From Streptomyces cacaoi (lineage in GTDB: Bacteria; Actinomycetota; Actinomycetes; Streptomycetales; Streptomycetaceae): a DNA stretch of 64,000 nt. Below, piece by piece: positions 42,540-50,585 of this stretch. The notes under the pieces are model-generated. The model was not told where the DNA came from. It did no database searches and worked only from the letters and a program-made list of their open reading frames with translations. The number at the start of each line of letters is the position of its first letter. Position 1 is the first letter of the stretch. The stretch lies in the NCBI RefSeq assembly GCF_006539165.1, contig NZ_BJMM01000006.1, positions 248,001 to 312,000 of the forward strand. Direction: 5' to 3'. Both the position numbers and the translations under genes were made by a program.

Positions 42540-44260
42540 GGAATCAGACGCACACCCCCGACCCCATCACGGTGCAGGTCATCGGCGCGTCCCTGGTGAC
42601 GATCGCGGAGGAGATGGGCGCCGTGCTGCGCAGGGCGAGCTACTCGACCAACATCAAGGAGCGCTCCGACTGCTCCACCGCGCTGTTCGACGCGCAGGGC
42701 AAACTGGTGGCGCAGGCCGAGAACATGCCCATCCACATGGGCTCGATGACCGGCCTGATCGACGCACTGCTCGCCTCCGAGCTGACCGTGCGGCCCGGAG
42801 ACGTCTTCCTCACCAACGACCCGTACCGCGGCGGCGGTACCCATCTGCCCGACCTCACGATGGTCAAGCCCGTCTTCGTGGACGGCGAACTGGTCGGCTA
42901 CAGCGCCAACATCGCCCACCACTCCGACATCGGCGGCCGGGTCCCCGGCAGCAACGCGGGCGACTCCGACTCCCTTTTCCAGGAAGGGCTGCGCATACCC
43001 CTGGTCAGGTTCGCCACGGCCGACGGCATCGAACAGGCCCCGCTCGCCTTCGTCGAACTCAACTCGCGGCTGCCGCACGAGCGTCGCGGCGACATGCTCG
43101 CGCAGCTGGCGTCCGTGGAAGTGGGCGAGCGGCAGCTGTGCGAGGTGCACCGGCGCCACGGCACCCCGACGGTGCGCGCGGCGACCGCGCACCTCCTGGA
43201 CCACTCCGCGAAACGACTGGCCGCCGCCCTGCGCGAGGTCCCCGACGGCACCTACCACTTCAGCGACCTGATGGACCCGCCGGAGACCGGAGCCGAGGAC
43301 GAGGGCGGAGCCGCCGGAGCCGAAGGCACCAGGATCGCGGTCGCGGTCACCGTCAGCGGCGACCGCGTCGCGCTGGACTTCGCCGGGACGGGCCCGCAGG
43401 CGGCGGTCGGGATCAACGTGGTGCGCCCGGCGCTGGAAGCGACCGTCTACTACGCGCTGAAGGCCGTCCTCGACCCCGGAATCCCGCCCAACGGCGGCTT
43501 CTTCGACGCGGTCGGCATCACCGCCCCCATGGGCAGCATCGTCAACCCGCGCGAACCCGCGCCCGTCACCGCCCGCACGGACACCTGCCAGCGGGTGGCC
43601 GACGTCGTCCTCGGCGCGCTGGCCGCCGCCCTGCCCGACCGGGTACCGGCCGCGGGCCACAGCACCGTCACCTATGTGACGTTCTCGGGGGAGCACGAGG
43701 ACGGCTTCTTCGTCTACCCCGAGGTGGTCGCCGGCGGCGGAGGCGCCCGGACCACCAAGGACGGCCTGGACGCCGTCCAGGTCCACATCACCAACTCCTC
43801 CAACCTGCCCATCGAGGCGCTGGAACAGGAGTACCCGCTCCTCGTCGACACCTACGAGCTGATCCCCGACTCCGGCGGCGCCGGCACCCACCGCGGCGGC
43901 CTCGGCGTGCGCAGGGACGTACGCGTCCTCGGCGACGGCGCCGAATTCTCCGCGCACGCCGACCGGCAGACCACCCGGCCCTGGGGGCTGAGCGGCGGAC
44001 ACGACGGCAGCCCCGGCCGGTTCGTCGTCAACCCGGGTCGGGACGGCGAGCGGCAGCTGCCGGGCGGCAGGATCTCGGGCGTACGCCTGCGGCAGGACGA
44101 CGTGCTCAGGGTGGAGAGCCCCGGCAGCGGCGGCTTCGGCGCACCGGCGGACCGCGACCCGGAGCTGGTGCGCGAGGACCTGCGCAACGGACGCATCACC
44201 GAACGTGCGGCACACGATCTCTACGGGCTCGGACGGGCGAGCGAGCCCGGCCGGCAGTGA
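42536..44260 (+). CDS. hyuB: Hydantoinase/oxoprolinase subunit B
   Basis: A 574-residue HyuB: PITVQVIGASLVTIAEEMG at the start, then STNIKERSDCSTALFDAQGK, MPIHMGSMTGL, FLTNDPYRGGGTHLPDL and the C-terminal VESPGSGGFG. The best start is TTG at 42536-42538, overlapping the subunit A stop as TTGA, because the domain begins directly after it. Together with HyuA it would hydrolyse N-methylhydantoin or a related ring with ATP. The genes around it (sarcosine-oxidase-like, importer) point to a nitrogen or carbon supply pathway. Confidence 0.9.
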   Translation: MRNQTHTPDPITVQVIGASLVTIAEEMGAVLRRASYSTNIKERSDCSTALFDAQGKLVAQAENMPIHMGSMTGLIDALLASELTVRPGDVFLTNDPYRGGGTHLPDLTMVKPVFVDGELVGYSANIAHHSDIGGRVPGSNAGDSDSLFQEGLRIPLVRFATADGIEQAPLAFVELNSRLPHERRGDMLAQLASVEVGERQLCEVHRRHGTPTVRAATAHLLDHSAKRLAAALREVPDGTYHFSDLMDPPETGAEDEGGAAGAEGTRIAVAVTVSGDRVALDFAGTGPQAAVGINVVRPALEATVYYALKAVLDPGIPPNGGFFDAVGITAPMGSIVNPREPAPVTARTDTCQRVADVVLGALAAALPDRVPAAGHSTVTYVTFSGEHEDGFFVYPEVVAGGGGARTTKDGLDAVQVHITNSSNLPIEALEQEYPLLVDTYELIPDSGGAGTHRGGLGVRRDVRVLGDGAEFSAHADRQTTRPWGLSGGHDGSPGRFVVNPGRDGERQLPGGRISGVRLRQDDVLRVESPGSGGFGAPADRDPELVREDLRNGRITERAAHDLYGLGRASEPGRQ

Positions 44261-44277
44261 CCGAACGGAGTGCAGGC

Positions 44278-45561
44278 ATGACCACCACACCGGCCACCCG
44301 GCAACAAGCCCCGGCGCCCGACACCTCCCTGGCCCGCCGCGTGACCTGGGCGACCTGGACGGGCTGGGGCCTGGACGGCTTCACCAACCAGATGTTCCCC
44401 CTGGCGCTCAGCGGGATCATCGCCGCCTTCGGCCTGACGACCGGACAGGGCGGACTGGCCACCTCGGCGGCGCTCCTCAGCTCGGCCGTCGGCGGCGTCG
44501 TCGGCGGCAGACTCGCCGACCGCTTCGGCAGGGTGCAGGTCCTCCTCCTGGTCATCTGCGGATACGCCCTGTTCACCGGATTGACCGCCACCTCGCAGAA
44601 CTTCGAGTCCCTCCTGCTGTGGCGCACTCTCGAAGGCTTCTTCTTCGGCGCCGAATGGCCGGTGGGCGCGGCGCTCATGGCCGAGTACGCCGCACCGGAA
44701 CGCCGGGGCAGGGCACTGGCGTGGGTGCAGTCCGCGTGGGCCGTCGGCTGGGCGGGCGCGAACCTCTCCTATCTGCTCAGCCACGCCTGGCTGCCGGACA
44801 CGGTCGCCTGGCGGGTCATGTTCACCGTCGGCATCCTGCCCGCACTCGTGGCGCTGGTCATCCGGCGCAGCCTGCGCGACATCCCCCGGACGCGTACCGG
44901 GCCCGCCGCCGCGGACGCACCGGCGGCGGACACGGCACCCGAAAAACCTCACAGGAAGGGCGCGTTCGCCGAACTGTTCTCCCCGGCCCTGCGCAAAGTC
45001 ACCGTCCTGGGCACGCTGTTCGGCGCGACCGGGCTGGCCAGCACCTACGCGCTCCAGACCTGGATCCCGCTCTATCTGAAGGACGAGCGCGGGCTCAGCG
45101 TCAGCAGTACGGCGCTGTACGTCTGGTTCATGATCGTCGGCAACTGGCTGGGCTATGTGCTCGGCGGCCGCCTGCACGACCGGATAGGACGCCGCTGGGC
45201 CTTCACCGTCTTCTACCTGGGTACCGCGGTGTTCGGCTTCCTGTTCATGGCGATACCCGTGGACGCGCTCTGGTACAACCTGATGCTCGCACTCGTGGTC
45301 GGCTTCTTCATCGCGGCCCAGGCGTCGGGCAAGGGCGCGCTGTTCACCGAGCTGTTCCCGGCACACGCGCGGGGCACGGGCGCCGGCATCACCTACAACG
45401 TGGGCCGCGGCGTCGCGGCGTTCAGCCCCGCACTCATCGGCTGGGCGGCGGCGAGCATCGGACTGGGCATGGCCATCGTCACGGTGGTCACGGTCTGCAC
45501 CGTCCTGACCCTGCTGTTCATCTGGCTCATGCCCGAGACCAGGGGACGGGTCCTGGACTGA
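44278..45561 (+). CDS. MFS transporter, probable organic-acid importer
   Basis: A 427-residue 12-helix MFS protein. GGRLADRFGRVQVLL is the TM2-3 loop motif and GGRLHDRIGRRWAF the repeat in the second half. The sequence from WTGWGLDGFTNQMFPLAL fits the sugar/aromatic-acid:H+ symporter families (AAHS/SHS-like), which import organic acids. The ATG at 44278 lies 17 bases after hyuB, so it is in the same operon and should bring in the substrate of the hydantoinase/oxidase route. The order hyuA-hyuB-transporter is common. Confidence 0.82.
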   Translation: MTTTPATRQQAPAPDTSLARRVTWATWTGWGLDGFTNQMFPLALSGIIAAFGLTTGQGGLATSAALLSSAVGGVVGGRLADRFGRVQVLLLVICGYALFTGLTATSQNFESLLLWRTLEGFFFGAEWPVGAALMAEYAAPERRGRALAWVQSAWAVGWAGANLSYLLSHAWLPDTVAWRVMFTVGILPALVALVIRRSLRDIPRTRTGPAAADAPAADTAPEKPHRKGAFAELFSPALRKVTVLGTLFGATGLASTYALQTWIPLYLKDERGLSVSSTALYVWFMIVGNWLGYVLGGRLHDRIGRRWAFTVFYLGTAVFGFLFMAIPVDALWYNLMLALVVGFFIAAQASGKGALFTELFPAHARGTGAGITYNVGRGVAAFSPALIGWAAASIGLGMAIVTVVTVCTVLTLLFIWLMPETRGRVLD

Positions 45562-45619
45562 CGACGGAGCCCGGATCGCACCATGGCCGTCCCGGCCCGC
45601 CTGTTCCTAAGGTGAGCGG

Positions 45620-46402
45620 ATGACGCGATTCGACGGCTACGGAGTCTTGATCACGGGCGCCGGCCAGGGCATCGGCGAGGCCACGGCACGGCGTTTCGCG
45701 GGGGAGGGCGCCCAGGTGCTCGTCACCGACCGGGACGCGGCCCGGGCACAGCGGGTGGCCGCCGCGATCCGCGACACCGGCGGCACAGCCGAACCGCACG
45801 CCTGCGACGTGACCGACCGTGCCGCCGTGGAAGCGGCGGTCGCCCACGCCGTGGACTCCTTCGGCCGCCTCGACGTCCTGGTCAACAACGCCTACGCGTG
45901 CCACCCGGACCCCGCACGCTTCGAGGACCACGAAGACGCCCCCTGGTACGAGGACTTCGAGGTCACCCTGCACGGCGCCTACCGCTGCACACGCGCTGCC
46001 CTGCCGCACCTGGCAGCGGCCGGCGGCCGGGGAGCCGTCGTCAACATCGGCTCGGTCAACGCCGAACGCCACTTCGGCGACCACGCCTACAGCGCCGCCA
46101 AGGCCGCGCTCGCCTCCCTCACCCGCACCCTCGCCGTCGACTGCGCCCCGCGCGGGGTGCGGGTGAACATCGTCGAACCCGGCACGACCCGCACCGGCGC
46201 CTGGGACGACCGCGGCCCGGTTCTCGCACGCGTCGCCGCCCACTACCCGTTGGGCCGGGTCGGCGAGCCGGCGGACATCGCCGCCGCCGTCACCTTCCTC
46301 GCCTCGGCGGACGCGGCCTGGATCACCGGAGTGACATTGCCGGTCGACGGGGGCCTGCTGGCGAGCAACCTCGCGATGAACCACGCGATGTCAGCGGAGT
46401 GA
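45620..46402 (+). CDS. SDR family oxidoreductase
   Basis: A 260-residue classical SDR: VLITGAGQGIGEATARRF (8-25), NNAYACHP, the serine in VVNIGSVNA and catalytic YSAAK, with C-terminal WITGVTLPVDGG. The ATG at 45620 follows AAGGTGAG. It may be the last gene of the RpiR-regulated catabolic operon (59 bases after the transporter). Converges on the oxygenase gene at 46458. Substrate unknown. Confidence 0.87.
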   Translation: MTRFDGYGVLITGAGQGIGEATARRFAGEGAQVLVTDRDAARAQRVAAAIRDTGGTAEPHACDVTDRAAVEAAVAHAVDSFGRLDVLVNNAYACHPDPARFEDHEDAPWYEDFEVTLHGAYRCTRAALPHLAAAGGRGAVVNIGSVNAERHFGDHAYSAAKAALASLTRTLAVDCAPRGVRVNIVEPGTTRTGAWDDRGPVLARVAAHYPLGRVGEPADIAAAVTFLASADAAWITGVTLPVDGGLLASNLAMNHAMSAE

Positions 46403-46457
46403 GCGCACGTGCACCGGACCGTGCCGGGCCGTGGGAACCCCGTCGCGTCGGCGGACG

Positions 46458-47348
46458 TCACATGCGGGGCGCGTAGGGGGCGATGCCGATGATGAGGATG
46501 CTGCGCTGCCCGCTGTGCGCCCGCCCGGCCAGGCGCACGGGGCCGACGTAGTGGCTGACCCGGTGGTCGTGCACGGCGTACCCGTCCAGGGGTTCGGTGA
46601 GGGTGAAGCGGGCCAGGACGGCGTCGTCGGGAAGGTCCTCCGGCTGCCGGCCGGCGGCCGAGGCCCGGGCGATGACGTTCTCCCCGCCGGAGATGTCCGC
46701 ACAGCCGATCAGGTGGGCGAAGGTGAAGGTGGCCGGCGAACCGCCGTCCTGGTGCAGGCAGTTCGGGGACGGCACGGCGGCATCGGTGCGGTCGCCGACC
46801 GCCAGTTTGATCAGGTGCACACCGACGTAGACGGGCGCGTGGTGCAGTTCCTCCAGCCACAGGGCCTGCGCCAGATCCGCGCGCATCAGGTCGAGCAGCA
46901 GCGCGTTCTCCCGCAGCGCGGCAGGCACGTCGGGGAGCCTGCGCCGCATGTTGGGGTACTCCGGGTTGTGCTCGTCCTGCCAGTACTCGGTGACCGTGCC
47001 GTGTTCCGCGTCGGGGGCACCGGGCACGAAGGACAGCTGATCCGTCCAGGGCAGAAAGACCGCGTGCGAGTAGCGGCGGAACCGGTTGCTGTCCGGCGCG
47101 TAGGGATCCCGCGGCAGCCGCGTGCAGACGTCGGCGATCTGCTGGAGGTCGTCGGTGCGGGCGTCCGGGTCCACACCGAGCTCCGCGGCGTGGAAGCGTG
47201 CGAAGCCCCTGTGCCGCAGGTGGCCGGCCGGCCCGTCGAGGCCGCCGCCGTGCGGGGCACCGGCCGGAGCCCGGGTGGCCCGGTCACGGGGGACGGTGTG
47301 CGGGCGGGGGCCGTCGGCGGCGAGGGACGCCAGGTCGTCGTCTCCCAA
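46458..47348 (-). CDS. 2OG-Fe dioxygenase family protein (PF10014-like)
   Basis: A 296-residue protein. The iron site reads CLHQDGGSPATFTFAHLIG (His-x-Asp), then DISGGENVIARAS, and distal His in VHDHRVSHYVGPV, followed by the arginine of RSILIIGI. This pattern fits the 2OG-Fe oxygenase family containing amino-acid hydroxylases such as isoleucine dioxygenase, so free amino acid hydroxylation is a likely role. Start TTG at 47346-47348 is inferred from GGAGG five bases upstream; a longer GC-biased frame exists but looks noncoding. It is leftmost in the NRPS-PKS cluster and divergent from HxlR. Confidence 0.75.
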   Translation of the reverse strand: MGDDDLASLAADGPRPHTVPRDRATRAPAGAPHGGGLDGPAGHLRHRGFARFHAAELGVDPDARTDDLQQIADVCTRLPRDPYAPDSNRFRRYSHAVFLPWTDQLSFVPGAPDAEHGTVTEYWQDEHNPEYPNMRRRLPDVPAALRENALLLDLMRADLAQALWLEELHHAPVYVGVHLIKLAVGDRTDAAVPSPNCLHQDGGSPATFTFAHLIGCADISGGENVIARASAAGRQPEDLPDDAVLARFTLTEPLDGYAVHDHRVSHYVGPVRLAGRAHSGQRSILIIGIAPYAPRM

Positions 47349-47812
47349 GAGGTCCTCCGTCAAGGATCGTGCGGAAGGCGCGGACGCGACGCCGCGACGT
47401 GCGGTTTCCGGCCGCGCCGCCCCACAGCTTGCCTCCTGCCACACCCGCGGACAACGCCGCCTGCCGGCACCGGTCGTTTCCCACCCGGCCGGCCCTGGCA
47501 CCCCGCCGAACAGCCCGGCACGGTGGGCCGGGGGAGGGGCCGAGGGCCGAGCCGCACCGGCCGTCGCCATGCCCCCGTCATAGGGACGTATCCGATGCCC
47601 CAGTCATACGACAGATGCTCGGGGGCGCGGGCGGCACCATACTGAACGTCACGGGCGGAACGTACAGACACCGCTGCCTCCCGCACCCCCGCTGTCCCCG
47701 GGCCGGAGACGTCCGGGGACGACGCGTGTGACGGTGCCGACGGCGCGGTGCCCATGGCAGAAGCGACGTGAACCTCTGCGGGCGGTGGAATCCCTTGGGG
47801 TATACAGACAGG
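47349..47812. other. Divergent region between oxygenase and HxlR genes
   Basis: 464 bases, probably promoters of the oxygenase (leftward) and of the HxlR gene (rightward). I see no strong match to the ACGTACTT-type operators found at 48241 and 51763. A TATACA at 47801-47806 lies seven bases before the HxlR ATG and could be a -10 for a leaderless transcript. Confidence 0.4.
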
Positions 47813-48190
47813 ATGCTTGCTCCCGCGTTGCAGCGGATGGCTGACCGGCCGATTGCCAAGGTCCTGGACACCCTCTCCAGACGCTGGTCGATCCCGGTCA
47901 TCTACGCGGTGGCCGAAGGGCGTTGCCGGTTCAACGACCTGCACCGCCACCTGGAGGGCATCAACCACAAGGTCCTCATCGAGACCGTCTACCGGCTCCA
48001 GCGGGACGGATACCTGGACGGCCCGCTGACCGCACCGGGCGGGCGGGGCCGAACGGAGGCGCCGCCCTACGCACTGACCGGACTGGGCTGGCAGTTGTGG
48101 GGACTCATCGAAGACATCGACAAATGGAGCAAGGAACGCGAGCAGTATCTCGTGCGTGCCCCGGCCGAATTCGACCGGCTGGCCAGATGA
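47813..48190 (+). CDS. HxlR family transcriptional regulator
   Basis: A 125-residue winged-helix protein of the HxlR (MarR/DUF24) family: LDTLSRRWSIPVIYAVAEG then CRFNDLHRHLEGINHKVLIETVYRL, followed by GYLDGPL and YALTGLGWQL. Members bind short palindromes and often respond to quinones, aldehydes or thiol stress. The usual N-terminal Cys is not at its normal place; one Cys remains in the EGRCRF segment. ATG at 47813; a GTG at 47768 would add 15 residues. Its probable targets are the ACGTACTT-type palindromes at 48241 and 51763-51831, which front the NRPS-PKS cluster operons. Confidence 0.85.
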   Translation: MLAPALQRMADRPIAKVLDTLSRRWSIPVIYAVAEGRCRFNDLHRHLEGINHKVLIETVYRLQRDGYLDGPLTAPGGRGRTEAPPYALTGLGWQLWGLIEDIDKWSKEREQYLVRAPAEFDRLAR

Positions 48191-48240
48191 CACCGGAGGG
48201 CAGGACGGCCCGGAAAGAAAGCGGGGAAGTCGGGCGGGGG

Positions 48241-48258
48241 ACGTACTCCGGAGTACGT
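48241..48258. promoter_or_regulatory. 18-base palindrome, probable HxlR operator 1
   Basis: ACGTACTCCGGAGTACGT is a perfect 18-base palindrome between the HxlR stop (48190) and the aminotransferase start (48365). Its arms (ACGTACT-N4-AGTACGT) are shared with two sites at 51763-51831. Confidence 0.75.
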
Positions 48259-48364
48259 CGTTGTGCGCCCGCTGCCGCACGCGTAGCGTTCCAGCGGAAT
48301 CACTCAGCGAGGCCGATCCGTGCATGTCGCATTTACGGCGGAAGCCGAGGGATGGAGGGTCCGC

Positions 48365-49318
48365 ATGACGATGCCGGCTGAACGTCCGGGGCGTGTGATC
48401 TGGAGAGACGGTGAATTCATTCCGTGGGACGACGCCGTGGTGCACGTCAATGCCGTGGGACACGCGTCCGTCTCGGCCGCATTCGAGGGAGTGCACGCCT
48501 ATTGGAGCCCGACGCGCCGTCAATTGCTCGGATTCCGGCTGCGGGACCACATGCGGCGGCTGGTCGACTCGCTGCGGCTCGGTTCGCTGCGTCCCTCCTT
48601 CGACGCGGACGAACTCACCGCGGCGGCGGCGGGGCTGCTGGCCCGGGTCGGCGCACCGGGCCGGGACGTCTACCTGCGGCCCTGGGGATTCGCGGCCGGT
48701 CTGCACCGTGAGCAGATGGTCCCGGCGGGCACCCGGGCCGAAGTCGTCATCGACAGCTGGGACTTCACCAGCAAACTGGGGCAGGGACAGACCTGCGCGC
48801 TCGCCGTCAGCTCCTGGCCGCGGCTGAACAGCAGCGCCTCGCCCGCCGGGCTGAAGGTCTTCTCCAACTACCACAACGGCCGCCTCGGCACGATCGACGC
48901 CCGCAGCCGCGGCGCGGACTGGCCCGTGTTCGTCAACGCCAACGGCGAAGTCACCGAGAGCTCGGGCGCCTGCATCGTGATGGTCGTCGACGGAACGCTG
49001 TGCACACCGGATCCGGGCAGCGGCATCCTGGACAGCATCACCCGCAGATCCGTGTTCGAACTCGCCGCCGAGGCAGGCATTCCGACCCGGACCCGACGCA
49101 TCGAACGCACCGAGCTGTACCTCGCCGACGAGGTGTTCCTGCTCGGCACGGCGGCGGAGGTCCTGCCCGTGGTGTCGGTCGACGGCTTCGCCATCGGCGA
49201 CGGAGCGCAGGCCGGGCCGGTCACGCGGAAGGTCGAATCGCTCTACCACCAGGCCGTGCGCGGCGCCCTGAGCACACACGAGGCGTGGCTCACCGCGGTC
49301 GAACCGGGCAGCGCCTGA
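48365..49318 (+). CDS. Class IV aminotransferase (branched-chain aminotransferase-like)
   Basis: A 317-residue PLP enzyme of fold type IV: VIWRDGEFIPWDDAVVHVNA at the start, Lys164 (GLKVFSNYHNG) as the Schiff-base lysine, the NANGEVTESSGACIVMV segment, and GILDSITRRSVFELA, all family markers. It interconverts an amino acid and a 2-oxo acid, probably making or using a branched or unusual amino acid for the NRPS-PKS. ATG at 48365 chosen because GGAGGG precedes it. The operator at 48241 lies upstream. It ends at a hairpin shared with the convergent LigA gene. Confidence 0.85.
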   Translation: MTMPAERPGRVIWRDGEFIPWDDAVVHVNAVGHASVSAAFEGVHAYWSPTRRQLLGFRLRDHMRRLVDSLRLGSLRPSFDADELTAAAAGLLARVGAPGRDVYLRPWGFAAGLHREQMVPAGTRAEVVIDSWDFTSKLGQGQTCALAVSSWPRLNSSASPAGLKVFSNYHNGRLGTIDARSRGADWPVFVNANGEVTESSGACIVMVVDGTLCTPDPGSGILDSITRRSVFELAAEAGIPTRTRRIERTELYLADEVFLLGTAAEVLPVVSVDGFAIGDGAQAGPVTRKVESLYHQAVRGALSTHEAWLTAVEPGSA

Positions 49319-49340
49319 CGCACCGTCCGCCCTGATGGCC

Positions 49341-49376
49341 GGCGGCGGCGCCTCCCACCCGGAACGCGCCGCCGCC
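49341..49376. terminator. Hairpin between convergent cluster genes
   Basis: GGCGGCGGCG (49341-49350) and CGCCGCCGCC (49367-49376) form a perfect 10-base stem with a 16-base loop, 23 bases after the aminotransferase stop and before the end of the leftward LigA gene. Confidence 0.6.
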
Positions 49377-49438
49377 GTCGTGCCGCCGAGGGCCGGTTCG
49401 CCGGCACCGCCGGGCAGGCACGACGGTGAGGACACGGC

Positions 49439-49717
49439 CTAGGACGGGGGCGGGGCGTCGCGGTCCGCCGTGATGCGCCGCGCGTACAGCTCCGGCGTCA
49501 GGCCCAGCAGCCGGTGTGTGCCCAGGCGTACCAGCAGCACCGGGTGCACGCCCCGGTGGTAGAGGGCGAGCACGTCGCCGCTCAGCAGCTCCCGGCGCTC
49601 CTCCGGCTCCAGATCCAGCAGGGCGAGCTGGCGGCCGGGCTCGGCCCGTAGCGCGGCGAGGTACTCCGGATCGTGGGACGCGCGGTAGCACAGCCGGTTG
49701 ATCTCGTGGACGGACAT
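49439..49717 (-). CDS. LigA-like small subunit of extradiol ring-cleavage dioxygenase
   Basis: A 92-residue protein matching the LigA domain: MSVHEINRLCYRASHDPEYL then ALRAEPGRQLALLDLEPEER, LLSGDVLALYHRGVHPVLLV. In protocatechuate 4,5-dioxygenase the small alpha subunit caps the active site of LigB. The gene follows the LigB-like gene on the same strand with a 39-base gap, so both make one enzyme. The sequence seems complete. Confidence 0.78.
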   Translation of the reverse strand: MSVHEINRLCYRASHDPEYLAALRAEPGRQLALLDLEPEERRELLSGDVLALYHRGVHPVLLVRLGTHRLLGLTPELYARRITADRDAPPPS

Positions 49718-49756
49718 CGGGTCACCTCCGGACCGGTCGTCTGCGGGCCCCGCGCC

Positions 49757-50575
49757 TCACTGCCAGGCCGCGAAGGCATGCCCCTCGCCCTCGCGGTGGT
49801 CCATGACCGACACCGACAGGTCCCGGCAGATCTCGGCCATCACGATCCACGGCAGGATCTCCCCGGACACGCTCCCCGCGGCGGCGATCTGCTCCGCCGT
49901 CGCCTCCTGTGACAGCCGGTCCAGGCGGCCGTGGCGCAGATGGGAGACCGCCGTGGCGGCCCACTCCGGCGCCGGGACGCCGTACATCCGGTCGGGATCG
50001 ATCCGCGGCGAGCCCACGTCGAGGGAGAAGCTGCCGCTGGCCACCACGGCGACCCGGCGGGCCGGGAGATCCTCCAGCGCGCGCCGGACGGCGGCTCCCA
50101 GGCGGCGGCAGCGGTGCGCGGTCGGCAGCGGACCGACCATGCCGTTGATGTACACGGGCACGATGGGCACGCCGTGCGGGTTGAGGAAGTGCAGCGGGAC
50201 GACGATCGAGTGGTCCACCGTGGCCGCACGCGAGAGCACCGGGTCGAACTCCTGGAGGACCAGCCGTTCGTGCAGCTGTGCACCGAGCTTCCCGGCCACC
50301 CTCAGCTCCACCGCGGACACGCCCGGAACCTCGTCGTTGGGGCCGCGTACGCGATCGGCGCCGACGACGGCGAACGTGGGCCAGGCGTCGAGGAAGAAGG
50401 TGTTGATGTGGTCGCAGCTGAGGATCACGACCACATCCGCGTCGCTCCCCGCCACCACCGTCTCCACGGCGCGGTAACGGGCGGCGATGTCGTGGCCCTG
50501 CTCCGTACCGCCGCGGGCCAGCGCGGGGAAGACCGGGGTGTGCGGCACACCGGCCGCCGCAACGATCTGCGCCAT
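49757..50575 (-). CDS. Class III extradiol dioxygenase, LigB-like subunit
   Basis: A 272-residue protein with the LigB fold: GVPHTP puts His12 exactly where LigB has its first iron ligand, CDHINTFF provides His56, and a Glu near residue 250 (MAEI) is placed to be the third ligand. DHSIVVPLHFLNP carries the catalytic His region. It should cleave a catechol, gallate or related ring next to the hydroxyl pair using Fe(II) and O2. It is encoded between LigA and a Gfo/Idh dehydrogenase inside a biosynthetic cluster rather than a degradation operon. Its natural substrate is therefore a cluster intermediate or precursor. Confidence 0.83.
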   Translation of the reverse strand: MAQIVAAAGVPHTPVFPALARGGTEQGHDIAARYRAVETVVAGSDADVVVILSCDHINTFFLDAWPTFAVVGADRVRGPNDEVPGVSAVELRVAGKLGAQLHERLVLQEFDPVLSRAATVDHSIVVPLHFLNPHGVPIVPVYINGMVGPLPTAHRCRRLGAAVRRALEDLPARRVAVVASGSFSLDVGSPRIDPDRMYGVPAPEWAATAVSHLRHGRLDRLSQEATAEQIAAAGSVSGEILPWIVMAEICRDLSVSVMDHREGEGHAFAAWQ

Positions 50576-50585
50576 CGCCGGGCCC

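Noticed and set aside
47349..47570. N-terminal extension of the 2OG-Fe oxygenase
   Set aside because: The extra residues are Pro/Arg/Ala-rich without resemblance to the family. A TTG with GGAGG five bases upstream at 47348 is a better start.
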